From assembly GCF_003545885.1 (NCBI RefSeq), contig NZ_QHCT01000004.1, forward strand, positions 277,001 to 341,000: a stretch of 64,000 nt of DNA, written 5' to 3'. Position numbers and translations under genes: made by a program. Below are positions 35,821 through 50,016 of this stretch, piece by piece (positions within the stretch are counted from its first letter, which is position 1; the number at the start of each line of letters is the position of its first letter). Under the pieces are notes generated by a model that saw only the letters and a list, made by a program, of their open reading frames with translations, was not told where the DNA came from and searched no databases. The stretch is from Leptospira stimsonii. GTDB lineage: Bacteria; Spirochaetota; Leptospiria; Leptospirales; Leptospiraceae.

Positions 35821-37029
35821 CTACGGTTTCGGTTTGCTCGAAGCGGATCTGGATTTTGTTCCTCCGGCCGCTTCGAGGAGAGGAATGATCGCGGTTCTTT
35901 CATAAGCCGTTGCTAAGGAAAGTGCCGTATATCCATCCACTTGGTAGTTCGGATCCGCTTTTTTCTCCAGAAGAATTTTCGTAAGTTCAGGAAGATCAAA
36001 GTAAACGGAGAGGTGGAGAATTCTCCATCCTTTCGTCTCCGAATTCGGATCGGCTCCTTCGTTTAACAAACGAAGAGCGGTATTGAGATCCTTCTTATAC
36101 GTCGCCTTGATGAGAGCGTTATTTTTCGAAGTCTGTTCTTCCGGTGTCAAAACGATCGGATTGTTGGAGGGTTTCGATTCTTCAGAAATGTTTCGATTGG
36201 AAAGTTTAGCGTTTGGGTCTCCCGAGAAAGCGTAGTCAAAAATGACTTTTGAATCTTGAATGCCTCGATGAAAAAATAGTTTTCCACCGGAGAATCCAGG
36301 ATGATCGAGTTTCGTAACTTCGGAGAGTTTTGTCTGCGCATCGTAGATTCCTCCGAAATTCTTTCCGGTAAATAGATCGGCGACGATACTCTGCGCGGTC
36401 CAAGGCGCCCATGTCGCATAATATCCTTGAAAGCCCGCTTTTAAAAAAGGTGCGGAATACATGGTGACTCTTTGTTTGGTTTCCTCGGCGTCTATGACTC
36501 CCATGTCATAGGCCATGTTGCCGGCAGTAAAGCAGGCGCCGAGGAAGAGAACGATCGCACCCGGTGCGGGCTTCAGAGAATTCTCCACTTCGTCATTGGA
36601 AACAAATTTCCCCTTCAATGCAAATCCTCCTACATACTTCTGATGGAAAGGAGAGTTCGTGAGATTGCTTCCGATTCCGTGTCCTGCATAGAGGACGATG
36701 TTCGCGCCTCTGATCGCCTCTTTGATTTGTTCCCAAGGCGTTCGAGGGCTATAAAATTCCAAGACTGAAACTCCTCTCGCTTTGAGAACCTTCGTCACTT
36801 CTTGCATATTCTTAATATAACCCAACGTGCTTGGACCGTTGTCTCCGTCGACGTCTCCTACGATGGCCACCGCCTTAAATCCGCTTCCGGAGATTGTCGC
36901 TTCGGGAAGGTTGGCTCGTTTGGAGATTTTGAGGACCGATTCTCCGATTGCGTGATTGGGATGTTCTCCTTCCGAAAAAATAGGGAAGGTGAAAAGGAAG
37001 AATAAGAAGAGGATCTTCGAAGGATTCAT
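35821..37029 (-). CDS. Secreted caspase-like (C14/CHAT) protein with ankyrin repeats
   Basis: 402 residues. A signal peptide (KILFLFFLFTFPIFSE) opens it. A caspase-hemoglobinase-fold domain follows: strand 1 is AVAIVGD, helix NMQEVTKVLKARG, then IVLYAGHGIGS with His117 and IVLFLGACFTAG with Cys166. The H-G / A-C-x-T-A dyad and 49-residue spacing are those of caspase-like/CHAT peptidases. The C-terminal ~100 residues carry ankyrin-type repeats (LLNEGADPNSETKGWRILHLSVYF, LLEKKADPNYQVDGYTALSLATA). It probably acts in the periplasm or outside the cell; targets are unknown. The dyad is seen in sequence; protease activity is inference. Confidence 0.8.
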   Translation of the reverse strand: MNPSKILFLFFLFTFPIFSEGEHPNHAIGESVLKISKRANLPEATISGSGFKAVAIVGDVDGDNGPSTLGYIKNMQEVTKVLKARGVSVLEFYSPRTPWEQIKEAIRGANIVLYAGHGIGSNLTNSPFHQKYVGGFALKGKFVSNDEVENSLKPAPGAIVLFLGACFTAGNMAYDMGVIDAEETKQRVTMYSAPFLKAGFQGYYATWAPWTAQSIVADLFTGKNFGGIYDAQTKLSEVTKLDHPGFSGGKLFFHRGIQDSKVIFDYAFSGDPNAKLSNRNISEESKPSNNPIVLTPEEQTSKNNALIKATYKKDLNTALRLLNEGADPNSETKGWRILHLSVYFDLPELTKILLEKKADPNYQVDGYTALSLATAYERTAIIPLLEAAGGTKSRSASSKPKP

Positions 37030-37155
37030 AGTGGAAGGAATCTAAGAAAGAAATTTCCTATGTCAAGAAGAAGTAGGCTCGAAAAAAAGATTCTTAAATG
37101 ATTTTTTTTTTCGTAAGACGACGGCACCTTGAATGCGAAGGGAACCGTTCTGGGT

Positions 37156-37692
37156 ATGGAAATTCTATCTTTTAGCTCCGAGAGAAAAATTCAGTCCGCT
37201 CTGATTGAAGGCCCGCTGGGGACGGATTCGATTCTAATTCCTCTTTCCCTTTGGGATAAATTGAACGAGGATGAGAGAAGAATTCTTCGGAGAAAGCTTC
37301 CCTATCTTCTGAGGAAATTCGGGAAGTATGTGAGTTCTCTAAAGAGGCTTCATTGGAGAGCGGGAAAGATCAAATACAATCGAGGCGTCGGGAAGATGAA
37401 GAAGATGAGTATTCGGGTCAACACTGGAGCGTGGGCTCTTCTCGGTGCGCTCGCGGCCGCGCACGGGGTTTCGAGGTGTTATCTTTTTAATTATATGCTT
37501 TGGTTGGATGAGGTTGGGGTCGGAGATTCTATCGTGGATACTTTGAACCAAGGAGTTCCTAGGTTTCACGAGTCTTACAGAATGATCTGGACCCTCAATT
37601 TACGAGAAAATCTCATTTCCCGAGAGCTGGAATTCGAACCAAATCCCATGACCGACACCTTCCCCTATCATCTCCCACCCAAGGGCACATAA
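37156..37692 (+). CDS. DUF1564 family protein
   Basis: 178 residues of a Leptospira-restricted family. The characteristic run is LHWRAGKIKYNRG, then MSIRVNTGAWALLGALAAAHGVSRCYLFNYMLWLDEVGVGDSIV and FHESYRMIWTLNL. The middle section resembles a ribbon-helix-helix (M-S-I-R-V strand followed by two helices), so DNA binding is possible but unproven. Members are multicopy in pathogenic leptospires. The ATG at 37156 is chosen; a TTG 27 bp upstream is in frame and neither has a good ribosome site. Confidence 0.78.
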   Translation: MEILSFSSERKIQSALIEGPLGTDSILIPLSLWDKLNEDERRILRRKLPYLLRKFGKYVSSLKRLHWRAGKIKYNRGVGKMKKMSIRVNTGAWALLGALAAAHGVSRCYLFNYMLWLDEVGVGDSIVDTLNQGVPRFHESYRMIWTLNLRENLISRELEFEPNPMTDTFPYHLPPKGT

Positions 37693-37728
37693 ACAAACCA
37701 CCCCTCTCAAAAAAGGACCCAAAACCAA

Positions 37729-37762
37729 CCGAAAGGTCTCGAATCCTCGCCGAGACTTTCGG
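37729..37762. terminator. Hairpin between convergent genes
   Basis: A 12-bp stem, CCGAAAGGTCTCG against CGAGACTTTCGG, with one bulged G and a 9-base loop. It lies between the DUF1564 gene and the convergent transglutaminase-like gene. There is no T-run, so it may slow or block polymerase rather than terminate by itself. Confidence 0.5.
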
Positions 37763-37780
37763 CACCGCACGGACAGACCT

Positions 37781-39577
37781 TCATTCCACGCTCCTCTCAT
37801 CTCCTCTCAAGAGGACTCGATTCGAAATCGGTTTGACTTTCGGGAAAGAATCCATCCAAGAAGAATCTACATCCAAAAGATTCCTTGAAGAGACCGAATC
37901 ATCCGAGGACAACTCGATCTCCAAGGACCTGGAAGCGCCACCCGAAGGTTTCGTAAAATTCAGCAAGACGTCTCCGCCTTTGATAATCGAATGCGAAGGA
38001 GAATTCAAAACTGCGAATATAATATGTTTTGCATATGTAAGCCCGGCTCTCGTCCTTGGAGACGAAAGAGGTTCCATCGGAATCCAACCGAAGGACGGGT
38101 GCCAGACTTCGGCGACCTTATGATTTAGCTCCACCTTCGGAGAGACCGGAAGCCAGTTCCAAGCGAGCCTCGCAGGAATCCCAGCGCTTCTCAAGAGGGC
38201 GATCTGAGCGTAACTATGTTCTGTGCAAGAACCATGACCGTTTTGAAGAACTGTGGGCGCCGCGTCGAAACGTCCGTCTTGTTTATAGACGAGATTCTTT
38301 GTGATATGTTTATAGACCGCTTGGATATAACCTTCGACGCTGGAAGATTCCGCTTTGAGTTGATCTCGTATGGAAGTGATCCCCGGATCGTTGATCAAAT
38401 ATACCGATTTATCTTCTAAGAATTGATTCCATTTCCGATCGACCTTCCAATCTTCCCAAGAAGTGTTGAAATTGGAGAGTCCGGAGTCCAAGTTAAATCT
38501 TTCAATCTTCGCAGAATAGACGACTTCCGTCCAAGACTGACCGGCGGATAAGGCGGGAATTTTGACGAACAAGGTCCGATTCCCTTGCGCGTCTTCCTGA
38601 AAAGAGCCGAACTTTGAAACGGATTCTTCGCTCAAAGTCTGCGATGCCGTTTCTTTAGGAGGAATTGCAACCGCGATTTCGGATTCCGGGGAATCCTTCT
38701 CCTTCGCACTCACCGTGAGAGAAAAAGAAATTTTCTCCTTCTTTGGAGCAAAACGATAACTCAGATTCCCTTTGAGAATCTGGTTTCCCGGAACGACGGG
38801 ATAAAACTGGTTTCCGATCTTGATTAGATTTTGATAATATCCTTTCTCCGGATCCATCAGAGCGAAATCCTTTCCTCGACAGGTCACCTTAGGCGCCAGT
38901 TTCCCGTCGATCTTCACCGAAAAACGATCTTTTATGGAGTTTAGAATCGGGTTGTAAGAATGGAGATTGAAATCTCCATCGTTGTTCCAGAGAAAAATTT
39001 CCTTCTCCGAGCAGGCATAGGCCTGAGCGATTTTCGAAACGGGCACTTCTTTGCTTTCGATTTCATTCCCGTTTTCTCTATCATAAAAAGTGAATGTGTT
39101 TCCTTGGATTCCGAAGAGTTTTCCCTGAAAAAATCCGAGGGAGGTCCAACCGGAGTTCGTCGCGGGGAATGGAAACCTTCTTTTTGTTTCGAAAGAATCG
39201 GCGTCGATTACTACGATTTCTTTTTTTAGTCTCGCGAAGATTTGATTCTTCTCCTTGTCCCAGGCCAAACCTCGAACCGGTTCTCCGAAATCGATGCGCT
39301 TCGAATCTCCGTTTTTAAAATTCCGCAAGATCAAGCCGTGACTTTCTTTTCCATTTTCGCCCGGAAGAATCGCGGGCCAGAGGATCCAGTTTCCCGCGAT
39401 CAAGGCGCCTTGAAAACTCCGGACTTTCTCTTCGCTCTGTGGGGGAGCGACTTGGGCGTAATCCGTATTCGCAACCGTTTCCCAGTCGAACACCGGATAG
39501 GCGGACTGAGAAAAAATCGGAAACGAAAGAAGTGGAAAAGAGAGGATCAAAATCGAAAAAGAAGATTGGAACGACAT
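37781..39577 (-). CDS. Exported transglutaminase-like protein
   Basis: 598 residues. A signal peptide (FSILILSFPLLSFPIFSQS) is followed by a long beta-rich region (~residues 30-380) and a transglutaminase-like core. Catalytic Cys lies in NGHGSCTEHSYAQIALLRSAGIPARL and His in NHKVAEVWHPSFGWIPMEP; the third acid is probably in the following strand. Such bacterial proteins are usually periplasmic peptidases or cross-linkers. The ATG at 39577 gives the signal peptide; a TTG 21 bp upstream is in frame. Some inner segments (SQSEIAVAIPPKE-like) have no assigned domain. Confidence 0.8.
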   Translation of the reverse strand: MSFQSSFSILILSFPLLSFPIFSQSAYPVFDWETVANTDYAQVAPPQSEEKVRSFQGALIAGNWILWPAILPGENGKESHGLILRNFKNGDSKRIDFGEPVRGLAWDKEKNQIFARLKKEIVVIDADSFETKRRFPFPATNSGWTSLGFFQGKLFGIQGNTFTFYDRENGNEIESKEVPVSKIAQAYACSEKEIFLWNNDGDFNLHSYNPILNSIKDRFSVKIDGKLAPKVTCRGKDFALMDPEKGYYQNLIKIGNQFYPVVPGNQILKGNLSYRFAPKKEKISFSLTVSAKEKDSPESEIAVAIPPKETASQTLSEESVSKFGSFQEDAQGNRTLFVKIPALSAGQSWTEVVYSAKIERFNLDSGLSNFNTSWEDWKVDRKWNQFLEDKSVYLINDPGITSIRDQLKAESSSVEGYIQAVYKHITKNLVYKQDGRFDAAPTVLQNGHGSCTEHSYAQIALLRSAGIPARLAWNWLPVSPKVELNHKVAEVWHPSFGWIPMEPLSSPRTRAGLTYAKHIIFAVLNSPSHSIIKGGDVLLNFTKPSGGASRSLEIELSSDDSVSSRNLLDVDSSWMDSFPKVKPISNRVLLRGDERSVE

Positions 39578-39598
39578 GAGAGAATCCGACTCGGACAA

Positions 39599-40152
39599 GT
39601 CCCGGATTCTAACCTTTCCAAATTCTAAAAAAGAGAATCTCTTAAAAAATCGAACTGCCGTAACTCAAAACGATCTCCTCTAAAATTGAATCGAACAAGG
39701 AGCTTCTCCCAAAACCGGAAAAAGAATCTGTAAGAGTTCCTACCTGATTTTCCTATCTACGCCCTCTTTTGCGAATTCCGAAATTCCTCCCTCGATCTAA
39801 AAACGGAGGAGTTCCCACTCTTCCGAAATTTCGAAACGTTTGCGAGTTGATCCGAATTCTAAAATAAAAAGAGCCTGTTCCAAAACCTAGGATGTGGGAA
39901 CTCTAACATCAAAAGAAACAATCAAAGTGTACTAAACGTCGGCTTTGACTCTATTTTGTAGGACCTCATACGTTTTATTAGAATTTTCTTAAGCGGATCT
40001 CTTCTGGATTTCGAGGTTTTGGGACAGGCTCAAAATTGAATGCATACGAGCCCGTTCAAACGGATCTTCGATCGTTGCCTTTCACTTCCGAAACATCGAA
40101 TCCGAAATTTTTTCGGGGAGCTCTGATTGTAAAAAAGAACGAAGAATCGGAC
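39599..40152. other. Gene-free interval with repeats
   Basis: About 550 bp with no gene. It contains GTAAGAGTTCCTACC (~39729), GGAGGAGTTCCCAC (~39806) and the MITE-like element at 39871-40032. Confidence 0.6.
39871..40032. repeat. MITE-like element with 18-bp terminal inverted repeats
   Basis: The left end GAGCCTGTTCCAAAACCT and right end AGGTTTTGGGACAGGCTC are inverted with one mismatch in 18, enclosing 126 bp of non-coding sequence. The interior has GATGTGGGAACTCTAACATC and TTTTGTAGGACCTCATACG. A similar, less complete pair of motifs occurs near 33186-33290. No transposase is encoded. It could be a miniature transposable element or a structured RNA. Confidence 0.7.
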
Positions 40153-41109
40153 TCAAACTTTCAGATGTCTTTTGATTTCATCCAAGGCCAGGGATTCTAA
40201 GGTTTCAAAATTTGTGGAGCCGGAGTAGGGAAGATGTTCGATCAACTTTAGGCCGAAGTTTCCATAGTCGTTCTTGATCCATTTTTTGAGTTGAAGAAGG
40301 GTTTCTTTCGAACGGTCTCCGGAGGGAACTGCTTTTCGAATAAATTCCAGAAGTTCTACGATCCCGACCTTTGTTTTTGTGGAAGTTTTGAAAACGGGAG
40401 GAAGATTTTTTCCCGGCATCATGTCTTTTAAGAATTCCAGGGTCGTGATCAACATATGATAGCTAGAATTCGCGAGTTGTTCTTCGTCGCATTTGTTCAA
40501 AATAAAAGAATCCGGAACTTCCATGATTCCACTCTTCATAAACTGAACTTGGTCCCCGCCTAATGGTTGCAAGACGAGAAATGAAAGATCCGTGAGCTTG
40601 GAGACTTCGATTTCGTTTTGCCCGATCCCGACGGTTTCGATAAAGACATAACGAAAAAAACAACGCAAAAGGCGTATGACGTGATACGTGTAAGGATTGA
40701 CTCCTCCGAGTTCGAGTTGGCTCGGTTGGGAACGAAAGTAGATTCTTTTTTCTCTCGCCGGAAGAGAAAGCCTGGTTCGATCTCCGAGAAGAGAACCTCC
40801 GGAGATATGACTCGAAGGGTCGATTGCAACGATCGCCATCGTCTCTTCGTTTTCGCCTTTTAAGAATTGAGTCGCAAGTTCTCCGAGCAAGGAAGATTTT
40901 CCCGCGCCCGGAGTTCCGGTAAACCCCACCGTCAAAGAATTTTTTCCTGTCAAACCTCGATTGTAGAGTTCTTCAAAAAGATTTTTTCTAAATTCGAAGG
41001 AATCCGGCCTTTCCACTCCCGAGATCAGTTTCGCGAGAGGAAATTTTTCTCCCTCTCGCGCTCCCTCGATGAGTTCCGCGAGTTCTGTCCTAGATGGATT
41101 CACAGACAT
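40153..41109 (-). CDS. meaB: MeaB/ArgK-family GTPase, B12-mutase chaperone
   Basis: A 318-residue G3E-type P-loop GTPase. The P-loop is GFTGTPGAGKSSLLGEL (~61-77), followed by AIDPSSHISGGSLLGDRTRL, IETVGIGQNEIEV and the guanine-specificity NKCD. MeaB proteins gate cobalamin loading and protect acyl-CoA mutases from inactivation. It lies 16 bp downstream of the mutase gene on the same strand, the expected operon partner. Confidence 0.93.
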   Translation of the reverse strand: MSVNPSRTELAELIEGAREGEKFPLAKLISGVERPDSFEFRKNLFEELYNRGLTGKNSLTVGFTGTPGAGKSSLLGELATQFLKGENEETMAIVAIDPSSHISGGSLLGDRTRLSLPAREKRIYFRSQPSQLELGGVNPYTYHVIRLLRCFFRYVFIETVGIGQNEIEVSKLTDLSFLVLQPLGGDQVQFMKSGIMEVPDSFILNKCDEEQLANSSYHMLITTLEFLKDMMPGKNLPPVFKTSTKTKVGIVELLEFIRKAVPSGDRSKETLLQLKKWIKNDYGNFGLKLIEHLPYSGSTNFETLESLALDEIKRHLKV

Positions 41110-41125
41110 TTCCGAAGAGGACGCG

Positions 41126-43138
<2,013 letters not shown>

Positions 43139-43166
43139 GAATTCTGTCCCGATTCGAGGTTCTCAT

Positions 43167-43199
<33 letters not shown>

Positions 43200-43248
43200 T
43201 CAATTTTTATCCTTGCTCTGATTTCCGCAAAAACCCAACGGACCCGCA

Positions 43249-44585
<1,337 letters not shown>

Positions 44586-44589
<4 letters not shown>

Positions 44590-45383
44590 AATCCATCTGG
44601 AATCAAAAGAAAAATTCAAAAGATAAGAATCCGACTTCCAAGAGTCAAAAGATCGCCGTCTCTTTTTCAGAATATAAAGAAAAACTAAAGTTTCGCGTAA
44701 GAGGCAAAAAAGAAGAATCTTCCGAGGATGAGGGTTTGACGATAGGAGCCAACGGACTTCCTTTTGAAACCGCATATTGGAGGGATATCTACGGTTCCGG
44801 GACGGACGTGGACGCGACATTCAACGCAAAAGAACACGCACGTTATGCGAAATCAATCCTCAACCTGATGGAGATCAACGTAAACTCGATCGCCGATTTC
44901 GGATTTGGGAAAGGGATTCTTTTGAAAGAGATGGTAAAGATCTTCAAACCCGGAAGGGTTCTCGCGATCGATCCTTCGGAGCAGATGCTCGACGAACTGA
45001 TCGCGCAAAAATGGATCCGCGCCTGGAATATCTCCGTCTTAAATACAACCGTTCAAGAATTAGATTTGTCTTATTTTGTTCATCTTCCTTTTGATCTTGG
45101 AATTTGTAATTCCGTTGTACAATATATCGAGGGAGATCTCAAACCGGTTTTCGAGAAACTTCATAGAATTGTAAAGTATCTCTACTTCTCCGTTCCCACA
45201 AAAGACGACTATATAAGAATGAAAAAAGAGATCTACTTTGAAGATCCTTACGCATTCGTAAGAACTAAAAAGCAATACATGAAGATGATTGAACCTTACT
45301 TCCGAAGAGTCGGTTTTAATCTTTTAGAAAGTCGCCTTGTCGCAGATTCCCGTTTTACCGATCAATTGTTTAAGGATGAATAA
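44586..45383 (+). CDS. Class I SAM-dependent methyltransferase
   Basis: 265 residues. After a basic N-terminal tail the protein carries motif I as IADFGFGKGILLKEM, with FGFGKG for the usual GxGxG. Then come VLAIDPSEQMLDEL (motif II acidic residue) and FDLGICNSVVQYI (motif IV). The acceptor substrate is unknown. It is translationally coupled to the upstream membrane protein. The stop lies 3 bp before the end of the transposase remnant, which marks the left border of the accessory region. Confidence 0.83.
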
Positions 45384-45386
45384 TCC

Positions 45387-45670
45387 TTAATATCCCTTCC
45401 CTCCAATCCTCACCGGATCGGAGTCAAAGGATTTCACCACTTTCGTCCTTAAAAAGTTGATCCCTAAATCTTCGAATCCCAACAGATTCGCATTCTTTAA
45501 AAAACTAAACTCATCCAAATACAACTGACTGAATTCTGGTCGTATGTAACCGTACGCAGAGAAAGCACTTTTGACTAAACGATGATTTCCTTCAGCGACT
45601 TGATTGTGGATTCCGTCTTTACACCAACGATTCTTTGCTAACCTGTATCTACTGTCTTTAGATTTTGCGC
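45387..45670 (-). pseudogene. C-terminal fragment of a transposase (ISXO2/IS1595-like)
   Basis: The reverse strand is open for about 94 codons to a TAA at 45387-45389, but no start codon precedes it; it fuses into the AraC 3' end in another frame. The peptide includes [20 protein letters not shown] and then a tract ending [20 protein letters not shown]. This matches the H-x-N-x-x-E-G-x-x-x-L-K ... YL-x-E-F-x-F-x-x-N pattern at the end of ISXO2/IS1595-type transposases. The N-terminal two-thirds and the element ends are gone. It is wedged exactly between the methyltransferase stop and the araC stop. Confidence 0.65.
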
Positions 45671-47566
<1,896 letters not shown>

Positions 47567-47582
47567 TTTAGCAAATGATCAT

Positions 47583-48638
47583 ATGAAACGTAAATTATCG
47601 AATGTTTCATATATTACGATCCTGATAGTGATTTTAGCAAGTGAACTTCATTCGGAAGACTACAAACGAAATCCATTTACCTTGACCTATGCAAGGGCGA
47701 TCACGAAAAACGAACCAGGGAAAGTAAATATCAGCCCTGTCACTTATCAACTCAACGGCCTGGATATTTCGGCTAACGTTTACATCCCTGCATACTACGA
47801 TCCGAAGAAAAAATATCCCGCAATCGTTGTGGCCCATCCGAACGGAGGAGTAAAAGAACAAGTTGCAGGATTATATGCGGAGCGTTTGGCGGAATCTGGC
47901 TATATCACTATCACCGCAGACGCCGCCTATCAAGGTGCGAGTGGAGGTAAGCCACGCAACGTGGATAAGCCATCCTATCGTGTCGAAGACATTCACGGTA
48001 TGGCAGACTATATCATGCGTTTTCCGGGTGTCGATAACTCTCGCTTAGCACTTTTTGGGATCTGTGGTGGAGGTGGTTATTCTCTGAAAGCCGCGCAAAC
48101 CGACAAAAGATTCAAAATGGTTGCAACTCTTAGTATGTTCAATTCCGGAAGAGTTCGTCGAAACGGTTTTGCGGATTCGCAGTTGAATACGGTTCAGAAG
48201 CGGTTGCAACAGGCTTCTGAAGCTCGAGCTCAGGAAGTTGCTGGCGGAGAAGTGCTTTATTCCGGCGATGCAAATCTTACGGATGAGCAAATCGCCAAAT
48301 TGCCTTTTGAAATGTATCGTCAAGGATATGAATACTATTGGAAGACCCATGCACATCCGAATTCTACATTCAAATATACGACAAGTAGTCTGCTCGATCT
48401 GATGAGTTTTGACGCCGTCGATCAAATCGAATTGATCGATAAGCCTCTACTGATGATCGCGGGGAGCAATGCGGACAGCCTTTATATGACTGAGGATGCC
48501 TATAAAAAAGCCATCGGGACTCAAGATAAAGAACTTTATAAAATCAACGGAGCTTCCCATATCGAAACCTACTGGGTACCTGAATACGTTGACCTTACGA
48601 TGAAAAAGCTGATCGTATTTTTCGCGAGAATGAAATGA
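47583..48638 (+). CDS. Exported alpha/beta hydrolase, dienelactone-hydrolase-like
   Basis: 351 residues with a signal sequence (NVSYITILIVILASELHSE). It is an alpha/beta-hydrolase domain in which the nucleophile elbow is GICGGGG, a cysteine as in dienelactone hydrolases rather than serine. Other elements are VVAHPNGGVKEQ (oxyanion region), MIAGSNADSLY (Asp) and INGASHIETY (His). A helical insertion (ADSQLNTVQKRLQQASEARAQEVAGGEVLY) lies between. It begins 16 bp after the aldo/keto reductase. A longer in-frame reading from 47517 overlaps that gene. Substrate unknown. Confidence 0.85.
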   Translation: MKRKLSNVSYITILIVILASELHSEDYKRNPFTLTYARAITKNEPGKVNISPVTYQLNGLDISANVYIPAYYDPKKKYPAIVVAHPNGGVKEQVAGLYAERLAESGYITITADAAYQGASGGKPRNVDKPSYRVEDIHGMADYIMRFPGVDNSRLALFGICGGGGYSLKAAQTDKRFKMVATLSMFNSGRVRRNGFADSQLNTVQKRLQQASEARAQEVAGGEVLYSGDANLTDEQIAKLPFEMYRQGYEYYWKTHAHPNSTFKYTTSSLLDLMSFDAVDQIELIDKPLLMIAGSNADSLYMTEDAYKKAIGTQDKELYKINGASHIETYWVPEYVDLTMKKLIVFFARMK

Positions 48639-48665
48639 GAGTAATAAAAAACAAAAACAAGGCGT

Positions 48666-48711
48666 AATTGTACAATTCCATTATCGAAGAATGAATTTTA
48701 AAGTTAAAATT
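48666..48711. promoter_or_regulatory. Two adjacent palindromes between hydrolase genes
   Basis: AATTGTACAATT (perfect 12-bp palindrome, 48666-48677) and AATTTTAA-AG-TTAAAATT (48694-48711). They lie in the 123-bp space before the second hydrolase gene and could be an operator region. AT-rich composition makes chance palindromes more likely, so confidence is low. Confidence 0.3.
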
Positions 48712-48761
48712 GAATTTTGAACGTTGTTTAGCCTATCTTCAAGGATGAGGAATGAATTAAA

Positions 48762-49880
48762 ATGAAAAAGTTATTTATATATCAAATAATTATAATGTTA
48801 TTTATCGGTTTAGTAAATAACGCCGATTCAGAAAGTGAAACTCAAAAAAACATCATACTTCAAGAACAAGGTAGTTTTGCGGTTGGCGGAACTGTGTTTG
48901 TGGAGCCTGGAAAATTTGATCCAATCAAACACGGTGTTTTCGATCCGGCCGGTCCACAATCAGTAGGTCAAACCCGTCACGGAGATCATGCTTACGTTTT
49001 TTATCAAATTCCAACGGGAGCTCGTAAACATCCGATTGTCTTTTGGCATGGGTATGGACAGTCCGCAAAAACTTGGGAGACAACTCCGGACGGACGAGAA
49101 GGATTTCAGAATATATTTTTGTGTCGCGGTTTTCCGGTTTATTTGATGGATCAGCCGGGACGGGGAAGAGCCGCGAAGGCCAACAGAGGAACGGCGATTA
49201 CTGCGGCCGCGGATGAACAACTTTGGTTCGGCATCTTTCGTCTTGGTGTTTGGCCAAATTTTTACGAGGGGGTATCTTTTTCACGAAAACCGGAAGCTCT
49301 CAATCAATTTTTCAGGCAGGCGGTTCCGGATGCTGGACCCGGTTTTCAATCGGATCTTTACGTGGACGCAACTTCTGCGTTGTTTGATCGGATCGGCAAT
49401 GCGATCTTAGTGACCCATTCCGCCAGCGGTGGACTCGGCTGGAAGCTGGCTTTAAAAAATAAAAACATAAGGGCAATTGTCTCGTATGAGCCGGGCGGAG
49501 GGTTTATATTTCCGGAAGGCGAGAACGTCGAGCCGATTAAACTTGGTGCTCGAGTGCTCCAGCCCATTTTCGTCCCGAAAGCCGAATTCATAAAATTTAC
49601 TAAAATCCCAATCGTTCTATACTACGGTGATAATATTCCGGATAAACCGAGTGAAAATCCGGGCAAGGAACAGTGGCGCGTTTTTTTAACGATGGCAAAA
49701 CAATGGGCCGAGGTTGTGAACCGATACGGTGGAGATGTTACCGTTGTTCACTTGCCTAGTATTGGTATCAACGGAAACACTCATTTCCCATTTTCTGATT
49801 TGAATAACGTTCAAATCGCCGACTTAATGTCTGAATTTCTGAATCGAAAAGGTTTGGATTGGACAGACGAAAGCGACTAA
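48762..49880 (+). CDS. Exported alpha/beta hydrolase
   Basis: 372 residues. A signal peptide (LFIYQIIIMLFIGLVNNADS) is followed by an alpha/beta-hydrolase fold: HGYGQSAKTWETTPDGREGF around the oxyanion hole, the nucleophile elbow THSASGGLG, then VSYEPGGGF. A C-terminal His lies in NGNTHFPFSD. It resembles the secreted esterase family often annotated as alpha/beta fold hydrolase next to cupin/CMD proteins. Lower G+C and longer A/T tracts than in the bat region fit a different origin. Third enzyme of the AraC-linked set. Confidence 0.85.
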   Translation: MKKLFIYQIIIMLFIGLVNNADSESETQKNIILQEQGSFAVGGTVFVEPGKFDPIKHGVFDPAGPQSVGQTRHGDHAYVFYQIPTGARKHPIVFWHGYGQSAKTWETTPDGREGFQNIFLCRGFPVYLMDQPGRGRAAKANRGTAITAAADEQLWFGIFRLGVWPNFYEGVSFSRKPEALNQFFRQAVPDAGPGFQSDLYVDATSALFDRIGNAILVTHSASGGLGWKLALKNKNIRAIVSYEPGGGFIFPEGENVEPIKLGARVLQPIFVPKAEFIKFTKIPIVLYYGDNIPDKPSENPGKEQWRVFLTMAKQWAEVVNRYGGDVTVVHLPSIGINGNTHFPFSDLNNVQIADLMSEFLNRKGLDWTDESD

Positions 49881-50016
49881 CGTTTCAAAATCATCGCTGA
49901 GTTTCATGCTTCCAAATCATTGTGATCTATTCCTGCATAAAGAATTGTGGAAATAGGCAAAAGATACTCTCAAAGGAGCGAAGACGAATTATAAATATAA
50001 TTTTCGTGAGGTTAAG

